Positions 15,462 to 24,578 of a DNA stretch of 48,648 bases are shown here, one piece after another (the first letter of the stretch is position 1; every line of letters begins with the position of its first letter). The stretch covers positions 1-48,648 of the forward strand of contig JAUNGE010000026.1 of NCBI GenBank assembly GCA_030524675.1. Direction: 5' to 3'. This DNA is from a bacterium. GTDB lineage: Bacteria; Bacillota; Clostridia; Lachnospirales; Lachnospiraceae. The position numbers were made by a program, and so were the translations under genes. Below the pieces are notes generated by a model. The model was given only the letters and a program-made list of their open reading frames with translations, was not told the DNA's origin and searched no databases.

Positions 15462-16244
15462 GTGATTCAGGCGAGAAATTACGTGAAAGCGGAAAGTCTT
15501 CAGGAAGCTTACGAGGTAAACCAGAAAAAAAGCACGCAGATTGTGGCCGGAATGCTTTGGCTGAAAATGGGGAACCGAACGAAGCAGACGATTTTGGACT
15601 TGTCCGGACTGGAGCTGGATTATGTTACAGAGAATGAGGAGGAATTTTCCATCGGCTGCATGACGAGTCTGCGGACATTGGAGACACATAAGAGGCTCAA
15701 TGAGGAATTTTTTGGAATTTTCAGAGAGTGTACCAGACATATTGTGGGGGTACAGTTCCGAAATACGGCCACAGTCGGAGGCAGTGTGTTCGGACGGTTT
15801 GGATTCTCTGATATTCTGACTTGCCTTTTGGCACTGGATACGTATGTGGAGTTCTACCATGAGGGACTGATTCCGCTGGCGGAGTTTGCCGCACGCACGC
15901 AGCTGCTCTCAGAGAGAGATATTTTGGTGCGAATTGTGATTAAGAAAGATGGACGAAGGGCAGTCTACCAGAGCCAGCGTCTGACAAAGACGGATTTTCC
16001 GCAGATTGCCTGTTGTGTGGCAAAGAAAGATGACATGTGGTATGTGTCCGTCGGAGCGAGACCAGAGCGGGCGGAGTGTAGGAAGATACCGACAGACGGA
16101 GACATTGCGGCAGCAGCGAAGGCGGCGGCAGAGAGCTTTTCCTACCGGAGCAATGTGAGAGCAAGTGCAGAGTACCGGAAAGCTCTGGCGGAAATCTATA
16201 TCAGAAGAGCTATGAATGAGATAGCAGAGGGAGGAAGGAAATGA
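15462..16244 (+). CDS. Molybdenum hydroxylase FAD-binding subunit (xanthine dehydrogenase family)
   Basis: A 260-aa medium subunit carrying FAD between the iron-sulfur clusters and an external electron acceptor. IVAGMLWLKMGNR and ATVGGSVFGRFGFSD are the two FAD-contact segments of the family (canonical AGGTDL and TxGGN are modified), and the C-terminal CO-dehydrogenase flavoprotein-like region follows. It starts with GTG after GGGAGG, 7 nt away. Its stop overlaps the next start by ATGA, so the three subunits form one operon. It is slightly shorter than usual (about 280-300). Confidence 0.85.
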   Translation: MIQARNYVKAESLQEAYEVNQKKSTQIVAGMLWLKMGNRTKQTILDLSGLELDYVTENEEEFSIGCMTSLRTLETHKRLNEEFFGIFRECTRHIVGVQFRNTATVGGSVFGRFGFSDILTCLLALDTYVEFYHEGLIPLAEFAARTQLLSERDILVRIVIKKDGRRAVYQSQRLTKTDFPQIACCVAKKDDMWYVSVGARPERAECRKIPTDGDIAAAAKAAAESFSYRSNVRASAEYRKALAEIYIRRAMNEIAEGGRK

Positions 16245-16702
16245 GAATCCAGTTTATTTTAAATGGAAGAAAGACAGATGCGGATATCGACGCGGATTTG
16301 ACTTTGTACTCTCTTCTGCGGGATAAGGGATGTCTCAGTGTGAAATGCGGCTGTGAGACGGCAAACTGCGGACTCTGCACCGTGCTTCTGGATGGAAAAT
16401 CCGTGCTTTCCTGCTCGGTTCCGGCGGGAAGAGTGGATGGAAGAGAAGTGTACACACTGGAGGGACTGCAGAGTGAGGCGGAGGAGATTGGATGTTTCCT
16501 GGCGGAGGAGGGCGGCGAGCAGTGCGGATTTTGCAGCCCTGGTTTTATTGTCAATGTGATTGCTCTGGGAAATGAGATTCCGGAGCCGACAGAGGAAGAA
16601 ATCAAGGAATATATGGCAGGAAATCTGTGCCGCTGCAGCGGTTATATGTCCCAAATGCGCGCTCTCACGAAATATTTCCAGTATAAAAAGGGGGAACGAT
16701 AA
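16241..16702 (+). CDS. Molybdenum hydroxylase 2Fe-2S subunit
   Basis: A 153-aa small subunit with two [2Fe-2S] clusters. The plant-ferredoxin-like cluster uses CGCETANCGLC and the following Cys in VLSC; the helical-domain cluster uses CGFCSPGF and CRCSGY. Full length for the family. It passes electrons from the molybdenum site to FAD. It overlaps the FAD gene by 4 nt and ends directly before the large subunit. Confidence 0.93.
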   Translation: MRIQFILNGRKTDADIDADLTLYSLLRDKGCLSVKCGCETANCGLCTVLLDGKSVLSCSVPAGRVDGREVYTLEGLQSEAEEIGCFLAEEGGEQCGFCSPGFIVNVIALGNEIPEPTEEEIKEYMAGNLCRCSGYMSQMRALTKYFQYKKGER

Positions 16703-18985
16703 ATGGAACGAACAATGCGCTATGTGAATTCTCCTGTCGTAAAGAAAGATGCAAAAGCTCTTGTGACCGGAAAACCAGTATATACCGATGACTTGGCACC
16801 GAAAAACTGCCTGATTGTAAAAGTTTTGAGAAGCCCTCATGCCAATGCCATGATTCAGAGCATTGACACATCTGCAGCGTCCCGCGTGCAGGGAATCGCC
16901 TGTGTTCTGACCTGGGAGGATGTGCCGAAAAAGAGATTTACTATGGCGGGGCAGACCTATCCGGAGGCGAGTCCGTATGACCGCCTGATTTTGGACCAGC
17001 AAGTCCGCTTTGTGGGGGATGCTGTGGCGATTGTGGCAGGCGAGACAGAAAAAGCCGTGGACAAGGCGCTGAAGCTGATTCGTGTCAAATATGAAGTACT
17101 TCCGGCGGTGCTTGATTTCCGCACGGCGAAGGACAATCCCGTTTTGGTACATCCGGAGGACAACTGGCATGCACTTTGTCCAGTTGGCGCGGACAATACC
17201 AGAAATCTCTGTGCATCGGCGGTGAGCGGCGATGGGGATGTGGAGGCAGTGCTGGCATCCTGCCCGTATGTGATTGAGAGGACCTACCACACGCTGGCAA
17301 ACCAGCAGGCAATGATGGAGACATTCCGCGCCTACACTTACCTGGATACCTACGGAAGACTGAATGTGGTTGCTTCCACACAGGTTCCGTTCCATGCGAG
17401 AAGAATCTTAGCTCATGCGCTCGACATTCCAAAATCCAGAGTGCGCGTGATAAAACCGCGTATCGGCGGCGGCTTCGGTGCGAAGCAGACCGTGGTGGCG
17501 GAAGTGTATCCGGCGATTGTCACGATGAAAACCGGCCTTCCGGCAAAGATGCTGTACACACGCTATGAGTCCCAGATTGCCTCCTCCCCACGCCATGAGA
17601 TGGAGATTACCGTGCGCGCCGGAGCAGATGCGGACGGTACTTTAAAGGCACTAGATGTCTACTCGCTCTCCAACACAGGCGCGTACGGCGAGCATGGACC
17701 GACGACAGTGGGACTTTCCGGCCACAAATCCATTCCTTTGTACCGCACCGAGGCGCACCGCTTTGTGTACGATGTGGTGTACACAAACCGTATGTCTTCC
17801 GGCGCGTACCGCGGCTATGGCGCAACACAGGGAATTTTTGCGGTGGAATCTGCTATCAATGAGCTGGCAGAGAAGATGGGAATGGACCCTGTGACATTCC
17901 GCGAGAAAAATATGGTCCGCGAGGGCGATATTATGCCGGCATATTATAATGAGAAGAGCAACAGCTGTGCCCTGGACCGCTGCCTGGCGCGCGCGAAGGA
18001 GATGATTGGCTGGGATGAGAAATATCCGGCGAGAGATATGGGAAATGGAAAGGTGCGCGGTGTCGGCGTGGCGTTAGCTATGCAGGGTTCCTCCATCTCC
18101 AATGTGGATGTGGGTTCCGTTTCCATCAAAGTGAATGATGACGGCTTTTATACGCTGATGATTGGCGCATCGGATATGGGAACTGGCTGTGACACAATTC
18201 TGGCACAGATGGCGGCGGACTGTCTGGACTGCGATATTGACGAGATTGTTGTATATGGCACGGACACGGATATTTCTCCGTATGATTCCGGCTCCTATGC
18301 ATCCAGCACGACCTATCTGACTGGTATGGCAGTGGTGCAGGCGTGTGAGAAGCTGAGAAAAAATATCATTGAGAAGGCGGCAAAATATTTAAACTGCGAT
18401 GTTTCCACTCTGGAGTTTGACGGAAAGAAGGTATACCAGCCAGAGGGCGACAAGGAGATTACGTTGCGCGATATTGGAAATCAGATTATGTGCAACAATG
18501 ACGACGACCTGACGGCGAGCGCGAGTCATTCTTCACCGATTTCCCCGCCTCCGTTCATGGTTGGTATGGCAGAGGTTGAGGTGGATAAGGAGACAGGGGC
18601 GATTGAGCTGATTGACTATGTGGCCGTGGTGGACTGCGGTACGGTTGTGAACCCGAATCTCGCGAGAGTGCAGACGGAGGGTGGACTGGCACAGGGCATC
18701 GGCATGGCGCTGTATGAGGATATCACATATTCCGAAAAGGGACAACTCTACCAAAATTCTCTGATGCAGTATAAGATTCCGAGCCGTCTCGATGTGGGAA
18801 AAATCCGCGTGGAGTTTGAGAGCAGTTATGAGCCGACAGGTCCGTTTGGCGCGAAATCCATCGGTGAAATTGTCATCAACACACCATCTCCGGCGATTGC
18901 GCAGGCTGTGTACCACGCATCCCATGTGCGCGTCAGAGAACTGCCGATTACCGCCGAGAAGATATTTTTTGGAATGCAGAAATAG
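16703..18985 (+). CDS. Molybdenum hydroxylase large (molybdopterin) subunit
   Basis: A 760-aa catalytic subunit of the xanthine dehydrogenase/aldehyde oxidase family, which hydroxylates N-heterocycles or aldehydes with water-derived oxygen. Visible motifs are RIGGGFGAKQT, SGAYRGYGATQ, GASDMGTGCDTILAQ, SGSYASSTTYLTG and the C-terminal GPFGAKSIGE, whose Glu is the catalytic base position. The N-terminal a/b hammerhead domain (about 15-130) precedes two Mo-binding domains. GGGGGAA precedes the start. The substrate cannot be told from sequence; purines are the default for clostridia. No XdhC, cofactor-sulfuration or molybdopterin genes lie in the window. Confidence 0.9.
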   Translation: MERTMRYVNSPVVKKDAKALVTGKPVYTDDLAPKNCLIVKVLRSPHANAMIQSIDTSAASRVQGIACVLTWEDVPKKRFTMAGQTYPEASPYDRLILDQQVRFVGDAVAIVAGETEKAVDKALKLIRVKYEVLPAVLDFRTAKDNPVLVHPEDNWHALCPVGADNTRNLCASAVSGDGDVEAVLASCPYVIERTYHTLANQQAMMETFRAYTYLDTYGRLNVVASTQVPFHARRILAHALDIPKSRVRVIKPRIGGGFGAKQTVVAEVYPAIVTMKTGLPAKMLYTRYESQIASSPRHEMEITVRAGADADGTLKALDVYSLSNTGAYGEHGPTTVGLSGHKSIPLYRTEAHRFVYDVVYTNRMSSGAYRGYGATQGIFAVESAINELAEKMGMDPVTFREKNMVREGDIMPAYYNEKSNSCALDRCLARAKEMIGWDEKYPARDMGNGKVRGVGVALAMQGSSISNVDVGSVSIKVNDDGFYTLMIGASDMGTGCDTILAQMAADCLDCDIDEIVVYGTDTDISPYDSGSYASSTTYLTGMAVVQACEKLRKNIIEKAAKYLNCDVSTLEFDGKKVYQPEGDKEITLRDIGNQIMCNNDDDLTASASHSSPISPPPFMVGMAEVEVDKETGAIELIDYVAVVDCGTVVNPNLARVQTEGGLAQGIGMALYEDITYSEKGQLYQNSLMQYKIPSRLDVGKIRVEFESSYEPTGPFGAKSIGEIVINTPSPAIAQAVYHASHVRVRELPITAEKIFFGMQK

Positions 18986-19055
18986 GATGGAACTTTTGCC
19001 CAGACTGCGCTGTTTCCTTCTGTGATTAGATTTTTGGCGTTTCGGATATCTTCTC

Positions 19056-19084
19056 TTGCCGCTTCTTTGGATGTGTGGTAAGAT
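19056..19084 (+). promoter_or_regulatory. Sigma-A promoter for topB
   Basis: TTGCCG (19056-19061) and TAAGAT (19079-19084) with a 17-nt spacer, 26 nt before the topB start, with AGAGGAG as ribosome site. Confidence 0.6.
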
Positions 19085-19110
19085 AAGAAGACGAAAAAGA
19101 GAGGAGTTTT

Positions 19111-21228
19111 ATGCAGAAATCATTGTATATAGCAGAGAAGCCCAGTGTGGCGCAGGAGTTTGCCAAAGCCTTGAAGGTTGCTGGGAGCCGGTCCGATGGC
19201 TATATTGAGTCAAATGATGCCATTGTGACATGGTGTGTGGGGCATCTTATCACGATGTCCTACCCCGAGGCCTACGACCCGAAGTACAAAAAATGGAGTC
19301 TGGAAACGCTGCCGTTTTTGCCGAAGGAGTATAAATATGAGGTGATTAAAGACGCATCCAAGCAGTTTCAGATTGTGAAACGCCTGCTTGGCAGGGAAGA
19401 TGTGGGAACCATCTATGTCTGCACGGACTCTGGGCGCGAGGGAGAGTACATTTACCGCCTGGTGGAGCAGATGGCAGGACCAGATGTGAAGAAAAAGTCC
19501 AGAAAGCGTGTTTGGATTGACTCACAGACGGAAGAGGAGATTTTGAAAGGCGTGAGAAATGCGAAAGATTTGTCCGCCTACGACAATCTATCGGCCGCCG
19601 CGTACCTGCGGGCAAAAGAAGATTACCTGATGGGCATCAACTTTTCCAGAGTGCTCACTTTGAAGTATGGTCCGGCGCTCTCCAACTACTTGCACACCAA
19701 GTGGACTGTGCTGTCTGTAGGGCGCGTCATGACCTGTGTGCTGGGGATGACCGTGCGCAGGGAGCGGGAAATCCGAGAGTTTGTGAAGACACCGTTTTAT
19801 CGCGTGATTGGAAGCTTTCAGGCCGCAGAGCAGGTGTTAGAAGGCGAGTGGAGAGCGGTGGAGGGTTCCAGATATTTTGCCTCGCCGCTTCTCTATAAGG
19901 AAAATGGATTCCGAAAAAGGGAGACAGCACAGGAGCTGATTCGTCTGCTGCAGGAGAGACAGCCGGTGCAGGGTATTCTTACTTCCTTGGAAAAGAAAAA
20001 GGAGAAGAAGAATCCGCCCCTTCTCTATAATCTGGCAGAGATTCAAAATGACTGTTCCCGCATATTTAAAATCAGTCCGGACGCGACACTCACTATTATC
20101 CAGGAGCTGTATGAGAAAAAACTGGTGACTTACCCGCGCACGGATGCGAGAGTGCTTTCAAGTGCGGTCGCAAAGGAAATTGACAAAAATATCCGCGGGT
20201 TAAAGAATTTTGCACCGATGGCGGCATTTGCGGATGAGATTCTTGCGAATGGAAGCTTTCGGGGAATCGCAAAGACGCGGTATGTCGATGACAAACAGAT
20301 TACCGACCACTATGCGCTGGTTCCGACGGGGCAGGGACTTGGGGCGTATGGCTCGCTTTCTCCAGTGGCCAAAGATGTCTATGCGTTGATTTGCCGCCGG
20401 TTTCTAAGCATTTTTTATCCGCCTGCCGTGTACCAGAAGATTGGACTGGTTATCAGCGTCGGAAAAGAGCAGTTTTTTGCCACATACCGGATTTTGCTGG
20501 AAATGGGATATTTTAAGGTGGCAGGTGTGCCAAAGGTATCACAGGCGCAGACGAAAGAGGCGGGAGCAAGAAAAACTGCGAGGGCAAAACTGGAAGATGG
20601 TGAGGAGCAGACGGACGGAAAAACACCGAGAGAGCAGGCAGAGACAGATGCTACAAATCCGGAGCTGATTGCTCTGCTGCAGACTTTGAAGAAAGATATG
20701 ATACTTCCGGTGACGGCCTTTACTGTGAAAGAGGGAGAGACCTCACCGCCAAAGCGCTACAATTCTGGCTCCATGATTCTGGCGATGGAGAACGCGGGAC
20801 AACTGATTGAGGATGAAGAGCTGCGGGCGCAGATAAAAGGCAGCGGAATCGGTACCAGCGCTACCAGAGCGGAGATTTTAAAGAAGTTAGTCAACATCAA
20901 ATACTTGAATCTAAATAAGAAGACGCAGGTGATTACACCGACGCTTCTTGGGGAGATGGTGTTTGACGTTGTGAATGTCTCCATGAAGCAGCTCTTAAAT
21001 CCGGAACTGACGGCGAGCTGGGAGAAGGGGCTGACCTATGTGGCAGAAGGCACGATAACACCGGAAGAATATATGCAGAAATTGGAGCGCTTTGTCGCAG
21101 GCCGAACCATCAGTGCCAGCAGAATGAACAATCAGACAGAGCTTCGCAGGATGTTTGATGAGGCAGCAAAAAATTATACCGCACAGAGCGTAAGACAGAA
21201 AAAAAGTTCTGAGAAGGAGGAAAGTTAA
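19111..21228 (+). CDS. topB: DNA topoisomerase III
   Basis: A 705-aa type IA topoisomerase that cuts one strand and helps decatenate replication and recombination intermediates. The Toprim domain opens with YIAEKPSVAQEFAKAL and holds TDSGREGEYIYRL (105-117); the active Tyr is Y341 in VTYPRTDARVLSS; LSVGRVMTCVLGM (201-213) is the family's SVGRVQTP segment with M replacing Q. The C-terminus (ISASRMNNQTELRRMFDEAAKN) carries no zinc ribbon. A charged insertion at about 480-520 is probably disordered. It may be chromosomal or inherited from a conjugative element, as topB genes often travel with them; no such neighbours are seen. Confidence 0.93.
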   Translation: MQKSLYIAEKPSVAQEFAKALKVAGSRSDGYIESNDAIVTWCVGHLITMSYPEAYDPKYKKWSLETLPFLPKEYKYEVIKDASKQFQIVKRLLGREDVGTIYVCTDSGREGEYIYRLVEQMAGPDVKKKSRKRVWIDSQTEEEILKGVRNAKDLSAYDNLSAAAYLRAKEDYLMGINFSRVLTLKYGPALSNYLHTKWTVLSVGRVMTCVLGMTVRREREIREFVKTPFYRVIGSFQAAEQVLEGEWRAVEGSRYFASPLLYKENGFRKRETAQELIRLLQERQPVQGILTSLEKKKEKKNPPLLYNLAEIQNDCSRIFKISPDATLTIIQELYEKKLVTYPRTDARVLSSAVAKEIDKNIRGLKNFAPMAAFADEILANGSFRGIAKTRYVDDKQITDHYALVPTGQGLGAYGSLSPVAKDVYALICRRFLSIFYPPAVYQKIGLVISVGKEQFFATYRILLEMGYFKVAGVPKVSQAQTKEAGARKTARAKLEDGEEQTDGKTPREQAETDATNPELIALLQTLKKDMILPVTAFTVKEGETSPPKRYNSGSMILAMENAGQLIEDEELRAQIKGSGIGTSATRAEILKKLVNIKYLNLNKKTQVITPTLLGEMVFDVVNVSMKQLLNPELTASWEKGLTYVAEGTITPEEYMQKLERFVAGRTISASRMNNQTELRRMFDEAAKNYTAQSVRQKKSSEKEES

Positions 21229-21293
21229 GTAATTAAATATATTAACAAACGTGATAACATGTGTTAAAATAAGCTCAAAGGAGTGGAATCGTT

Positions 21294-21420
21294 ATGAACA
21301 ACATCAAATATCACGAATTACAAGCCAAAAGATTTTGCTGAACGGTTAGGCGTATCTACTAAGACGTTACAACGTTGGGATAGAGAAAGGAACGAGGAAA
21401 TTGCTGAGGAGCTTCAAGAC
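21294..21420 (+). pseudogene. Relic of an IS607-type serine recombinase (tnpA) N-terminus
   Basis: The frame from about 21316 reads NYKPKDFAERLGVSTKTLQR followed by WDRE, the MerR-like helix-turn-helix at the start of IS607 TnpA resolvases. The ATG at 21294, preceded by AGGAGTGG, is in another frame and reaches a stop after 15 codons, so a frameshift separates start and domain. The serine recombinase catalytic domain is absent; the frame runs straight into tnpB. An internal deletion has therefore removed most of tnpA. Confidence 0.75.
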
Positions 21421-22555
21421 GGAAATCCATCCGACGGAAGAACAGAAAGTCAAGATTCGCAAGACCATAGGAACTTGTAGATTTATCTATAACTTCTATC
21501 TTGCTCACAATAAAGAACTGCATGAAACTGGTAAAACGTTTATGAGCAGTCATCAATTTAGAGTTTGGCTGAATCATGAATATCTTCCAAATCATCCAGA
21601 ACATTCCTGGATAAAAGAAGCCTATTCCAAAGCAGTAACGCAGGCAGTGAATCATGGGCAGAGGGCATTTAAAAGATTTTTTGAACACAAAAGTGCGTTT
21701 CCTAAATTTAAAAAGAAAGGCAAATCGGATGTGAAGATGTATTTCGTAAAGAATAATCCGAAGGATTGCCGGTGCGAAAGGCACAGAATCCATATTCCAT
21801 CCCTTGGATGGGTTCGTATCAAAGAAAAAGGATATCTGCCAACAACAAAAGACGGATATGTAATAAAAAGCGGTTCCGTTTCCATGAAAGCCAATCGGTA
21901 TTATGTTTCCGTTCTTATTGAAATTCCTGATAAAAAGATAGATAATAACTTCACTGAGGGGATTGGCATTGACCTTGGACTAAAAGAGTTCGCTGTTATT
22001 TCCAATGGAAAAACGTATAAGAACATAAACAAATCAGCAAGAATAAAAAAACTGGAAAAACAATTAATTCGGGAACAGCGAAGACTTTCCCGTAAATATG
22101 AAAACGTAAAGAAAGGAGAGCCCACTCAAAAATCAAATCTAAAAAAACAGAAGATGAAAGTACAAAGACTTTATCATAGGATAGACAATATCCGTACGGA
22201 TTATATCCATAAAACAATCGCTGAGATAGTGAAAACCAAGCCGTCTTATATAACGATTGAAGACCTGAATATAAGAGGAATGATGAAGAATCGGCATCTT
22301 TCAAAAAGTGTTGCATCCCAGAAGTTTTATGAATTCAGAACAAAACTTCAAACGAAATGCAGCGAATATGGCATAGAACTTCGAGTCGTCAATAGATGGT
22401 ATCCATCTTCAAAGACATGTCACCGCTGCGGCTGCATCAAGAAGGACCTGAGACTTTCGGACAGAATATACAGATGTGCCTGTGGTTATATGGAAGACAG
22501 AGATTGGAATGCGGCACTCAATTTGAAAGATGCTATAGCTTATGAAATTGCATAA
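21401..22555 (+). CDS. tnpB: TnpB, RNA-guided nuclease of an IS607-type element
   Basis: A 384-aa protein of the TnpB family, ancestors of Cas12. The RuvC-like residues are D191 (GIGIDLGLKEF), E287 (ITIEDLNIRG) and the D366/D368 pair (MEDRDWNAALNL); a zinc ribbon uses C340, C343, C359 and C361. The N-terminal wedge/REC part opens LRSFKTEIHPTEEQKVKI. It begins with TTG after GAGGAA. All catalytic residues are present and the frame is open, so it may be active, although its tnpA partner is broken. TnpB proteins cut DNA under an RNA made from the element's right end, helping the element persist. Confidence 0.92.
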   Translation: MLRSFKTEIHPTEEQKVKIRKTIGTCRFIYNFYLAHNKELHETGKTFMSSHQFRVWLNHEYLPNHPEHSWIKEAYSKAVTQAVNHGQRAFKRFFEHKSAFPKFKKKGKSDVKMYFVKNNPKDCRCERHRIHIPSLGWVRIKEKGYLPTTKDGYVIKSGSVSMKANRYYVSVLIEIPDKKIDNNFTEGIGIDLGLKEFAVISNGKTYKNINKSARIKKLEKQLIREQRRLSRKYENVKKGEPTQKSNLKKQKMKVQRLYHRIDNIRTDYIHKTIAEIVKTKPSYITIEDLNIRGMMKNRHLSKSVASQKFYEFRTKLQTKCSEYGIELRVVNRWYPSSKTCHRCGCIKKDLRLSDRIYRCACGYMEDRDWNAALNLKDAIAYEIA

Positions 22556-22700
22556 GTAAAACGCAAACGTAAGCATGTACCGAAGGCTATTTCGGGAATT
22601 GACGACTGTGGAGTGTACAAGAATCTGTGAGTAGATATTGTAGAAATACAAGTCAAAAGCATACACAATAAAGCAGTAAGTAGAATTCGTGAGAATCTAC
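22480..22700 (+). ncRNA. Possible omega RNA / right end of the tnpB element
   Basis: TnpB guide RNAs are normally transcribed across the tnpB 3' end to the element's right boundary. Here 22556-22700 is non-coding and includes GTACCGAAGGCTATTTCGG (about 22578-22596), which can form CCGAAggctaTTCGG, then GGAATTGACGACTGTGGAGT. The boundary and guide position cannot be fixed by eye. Presence is inferred from the family. Confidence 0.35.
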
Positions 22701-22753
22701 GTTATCTCGATATGATGAGTCTATTTAATCATATTTTGAGTGGCAGAGAGACA

Positions 22754-23425
22754 ATGAAGCAGGAAGAAATGAAAATCAGCAGATTATATGACACCTCACA
22801 CAGCATTGTGGGCAGAATGATGGCGCAGTTTACGTATCCGTGGGAGGTTCTGCCGCACATCGAGGAGTGGATTCAGGCATTGGGCCAGGTCCTTCCGGAG
22901 AATGAGTACCAGAAGTTCGGTGAGAGCATCTGGGTGCACAGAAGCGCGAAGGTAGCGCCGTCTGCAGCGCTGGGCAAAAATATTATTATCTGCCAGGGAG
23001 CAGAGGTGCGTCACTGTGCATTTCTGCGCGGCAATGCGATTGTCGGGGCAGAGGCAGTGGTAGGAAACTCCACAGAGCTGAAAAATGTGATTCTGTTTGA
23101 CAAGGTGCAGGTTCCGCATTACAACTATGTGGGCGATTCTGTTCTTGGTTTTAAGTCCCATATGGGTGCAGGTTCCATCACTTCCAATGTAAAATCCGAT
23201 AAAACTCTGGTGAAAGTACATGCGGAGGACGGAGACATTGAGACTGGCCTGAAGAAATTCGGCGCTATGCTGGGCGACAATGTGGAAGTGGGCTGCGGTT
23301 CTGTGCTGAATCCAGGAACGGTCATTGGACGAAACACAAATATATATCCGCTGTCCAGTGTCAGAGGCGGTGTTTCTGCAAATTCCATCTATAAAAGACA
23401 GGGTGAAGTGGCAGAAAAACAGTAG
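22754..23425 (+). CDS. Left-handed beta-helix (hexapeptide repeat) protein, GlmU-related
   Basis: A 223-aa protein built mostly of hexapeptide turns such as SIWVHRSAKVAPSAALGKN, AEVRHCAFLRGNAIVGAEA and GDNVEVGCGSVLNPGTVIG, which form a left-handed beta-helix as in the acyltransferase half of GlmU and in sugar-nucleotide acetyltransferases. Annotated relatives are called UDP-N-acetylglucosamine pyrophosphorylase-like, but no nucleotidyltransferase domain is present here. The start is unclear: ATGs at 22712, 22754 and 22769 are all in frame and none has a strong ribosome site, probably because the tnpB element inserted just upstream. Its native promoter may be lost. Ends at a bidirectional terminator with upp. 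Confidence 0.8.
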   Translation: MKQEEMKISRLYDTSHSIVGRMMAQFTYPWEVLPHIEEWIQALGQVLPENEYQKFGESIWVHRSAKVAPSAALGKNIIICQGAEVRHCAFLRGNAIVGAEAVVGNSTELKNVILFDKVQVPHYNYVGDSVLGFKSHMGAGSITSNVKSDKTLVKVHAEDGDIETGLKKFGAMLGDNVEVGCGSVLNPGTVIGRNTNIYPLSSVRGGVSANSIYKRQGEVAEKQ

Positions 23426-23460
23426 AGTAGATAGGAAAAAATGGCAACATGAGACAATAA

Positions 23461-23510
23461 AAGAATCCCGATACAGCAAAAGCATGAGTTCTGGCTGTAT
23501 CGGGATTCTT
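23461..23510. terminator. Bidirectional terminator between the beta-helix gene and upp
   Basis: The 17-nt arm AAGAATCCCGATACAGC (23461-23477) is the exact complement of 23494-23510, with a 16-nt loop. T-rich tails lie on the reverse strand (TTTTATTG) and, more weakly, on the forward strand (TTCTTGTC). It serves two convergent genes. Confidence 0.85.
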
Positions 23511-23542
23511 GTCTGGTGCAGCCTTTGGAGGCTGCGTAGGGT

Positions 23543-24172
23543 TTACTTGGTTCCGAAGATTCTGTCGCCTGCATCTCCAAGACCTGGACAGATATAAGCG
23601 TCGCTATTTAGGCAGCGGTCCAGATGTCCTACATAAATCTGAATGTCCGGATGCGCTTCGTGGAGGCGTTTCAGTCCTTCTGGTGCAGCAATGATGGACA
23701 TAAATTTGATTTTCTTTCCGCCGCGTGCTTTGATAAAGTCAACGGCTGCCACAGCGGAACCGCCGGTTGCGAGCATCGGGTCGGTGACGATAATGGTTCT
23801 CTCATCAATCGGATTCGGCAGCTTGCAGTAGTAGTCGTGCGGCTCGTGCGTGGTCTCGTCGCGGTACAGACCGATATGGCCGACCTTAGCGGAAGGAACC
23901 AGAGCGAGGATACCATTTACCATGCCCAAACCGGCGCGCAGAATTGGAACGACTGCCAGTTTTCTTCCGGCTATCATAGGGGTCTCACAGGTCTCAATCG
24001 GAGTTTCTACGGTCACATTTTCGAGAGGAAGGTCACGCAATGCCTCATATCCCATCAGCATGGCGATTTCTTCAATCAGGGAACGGAACTCGTTGGTTCC
24101 TGTGTTCTTATTGCGCAGAATTGAAATTTTGTGCTGAATCAGCGGGTGGTCAAAAACCATTATATTTTCCAT
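23543..24172 (-). CDS. upp: Uracil phosphoribosyltransferase
   Basis: A 209-aa pyrimidine salvage enzyme making UMP from uracil and PRPP. The PRPP loop is [12 protein letters not shown], the uracil-binding C-terminus [17 protein letters not shown], and the N-terminus [20 protein letters not shown] is typical. Start set at the ATG preceded by AAAGGA (8 nt); the open frame continues further upstream without a ribosome site. Monocistronic, reverse strand. Confidence 0.95.
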   Translation of the reverse strand: MENIMVFDHPLIQHKISILRNKNTGTNEFRSLIEEIAMLMGYEALRDLPLENVTVETPIETCETPMIAGRKLAVVPILRAGLGMVNGILALVPSAKVGHIGLYRDETTHEPHDYYCKLPNPIDERTIIVTDPMLATGGSAVAAVDFIKARGGKKIKFMSIIAAPEGLKRLHEAHPDIQIYVGHLDRCLNSDAYICPGLGDAGDRIFGTK

Positions 24173-24578
24173 AAAAAGGTCCTTTCTGTCCACAGACAGC
24201 AAAAACTGCCTGCAGCTTTTAGTATAGTATGTATATCGTTGTCCTTCGGACATGCTGCGCTTTGCAGGATTTTAGCGCCTGGATTTGTGCAGTGAACGCA
24301 GAAAGCAGCTGCGCAGGTATCATATCTATCGACATTATACCTTATTTTATCAGAAAAGGGAAGGAGGAAGAAAAAGAATTGATGCGGAATCCGTCAGAAA
24401 TATACGTTTTGGATTTTTTTCTGAGGATGTATTTCTGCCTGAATGTGAGCAGATATCTGAAAAGCAGAGAGCGATAAATATGAAAAAAATAAAATGAAAA
24501 GTAAAAATATGAAAAAAATACTTGCCAAAAGAAATAAGTTGTGATAGAATACAAAGCGTTGCAGATGTAAATGCAAAT
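24173..24578. other. 406-nt intergenic region between upp and tRNA-Leu
   Basis: Holds the upp leader on the reverse strand and the tRNA promoter on the forward strand. On the forward strand a frame at about 24360-24497 encodes KRIDAESVRNIRFGFFSEDV and reads protein-like to a stop at 24497. It lacks a well-spaced start (GGAAGGAGGAAG at 24360-24371 is 9 or more nt from any candidate), so it may be a gene fragment. Nothing else recognised. Confidence 0.45.
24522..24550 (+). promoter_or_regulatory. Sigma-A promoter of tRNA-Leu
   Basis: TTGCCA (24522-24527) and TAGAAT (24545-24550) with a 17-nt spacer; the tRNA begins 28 nt downstream. Confidence 0.75.

Noticed and set aside
19111-21228. topB as sign of a conjugative element
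   Set aside because: No conjugation or relaxase genes adjoin it; the neighbours are ordinary metabolic genes, so transfer is not supported.
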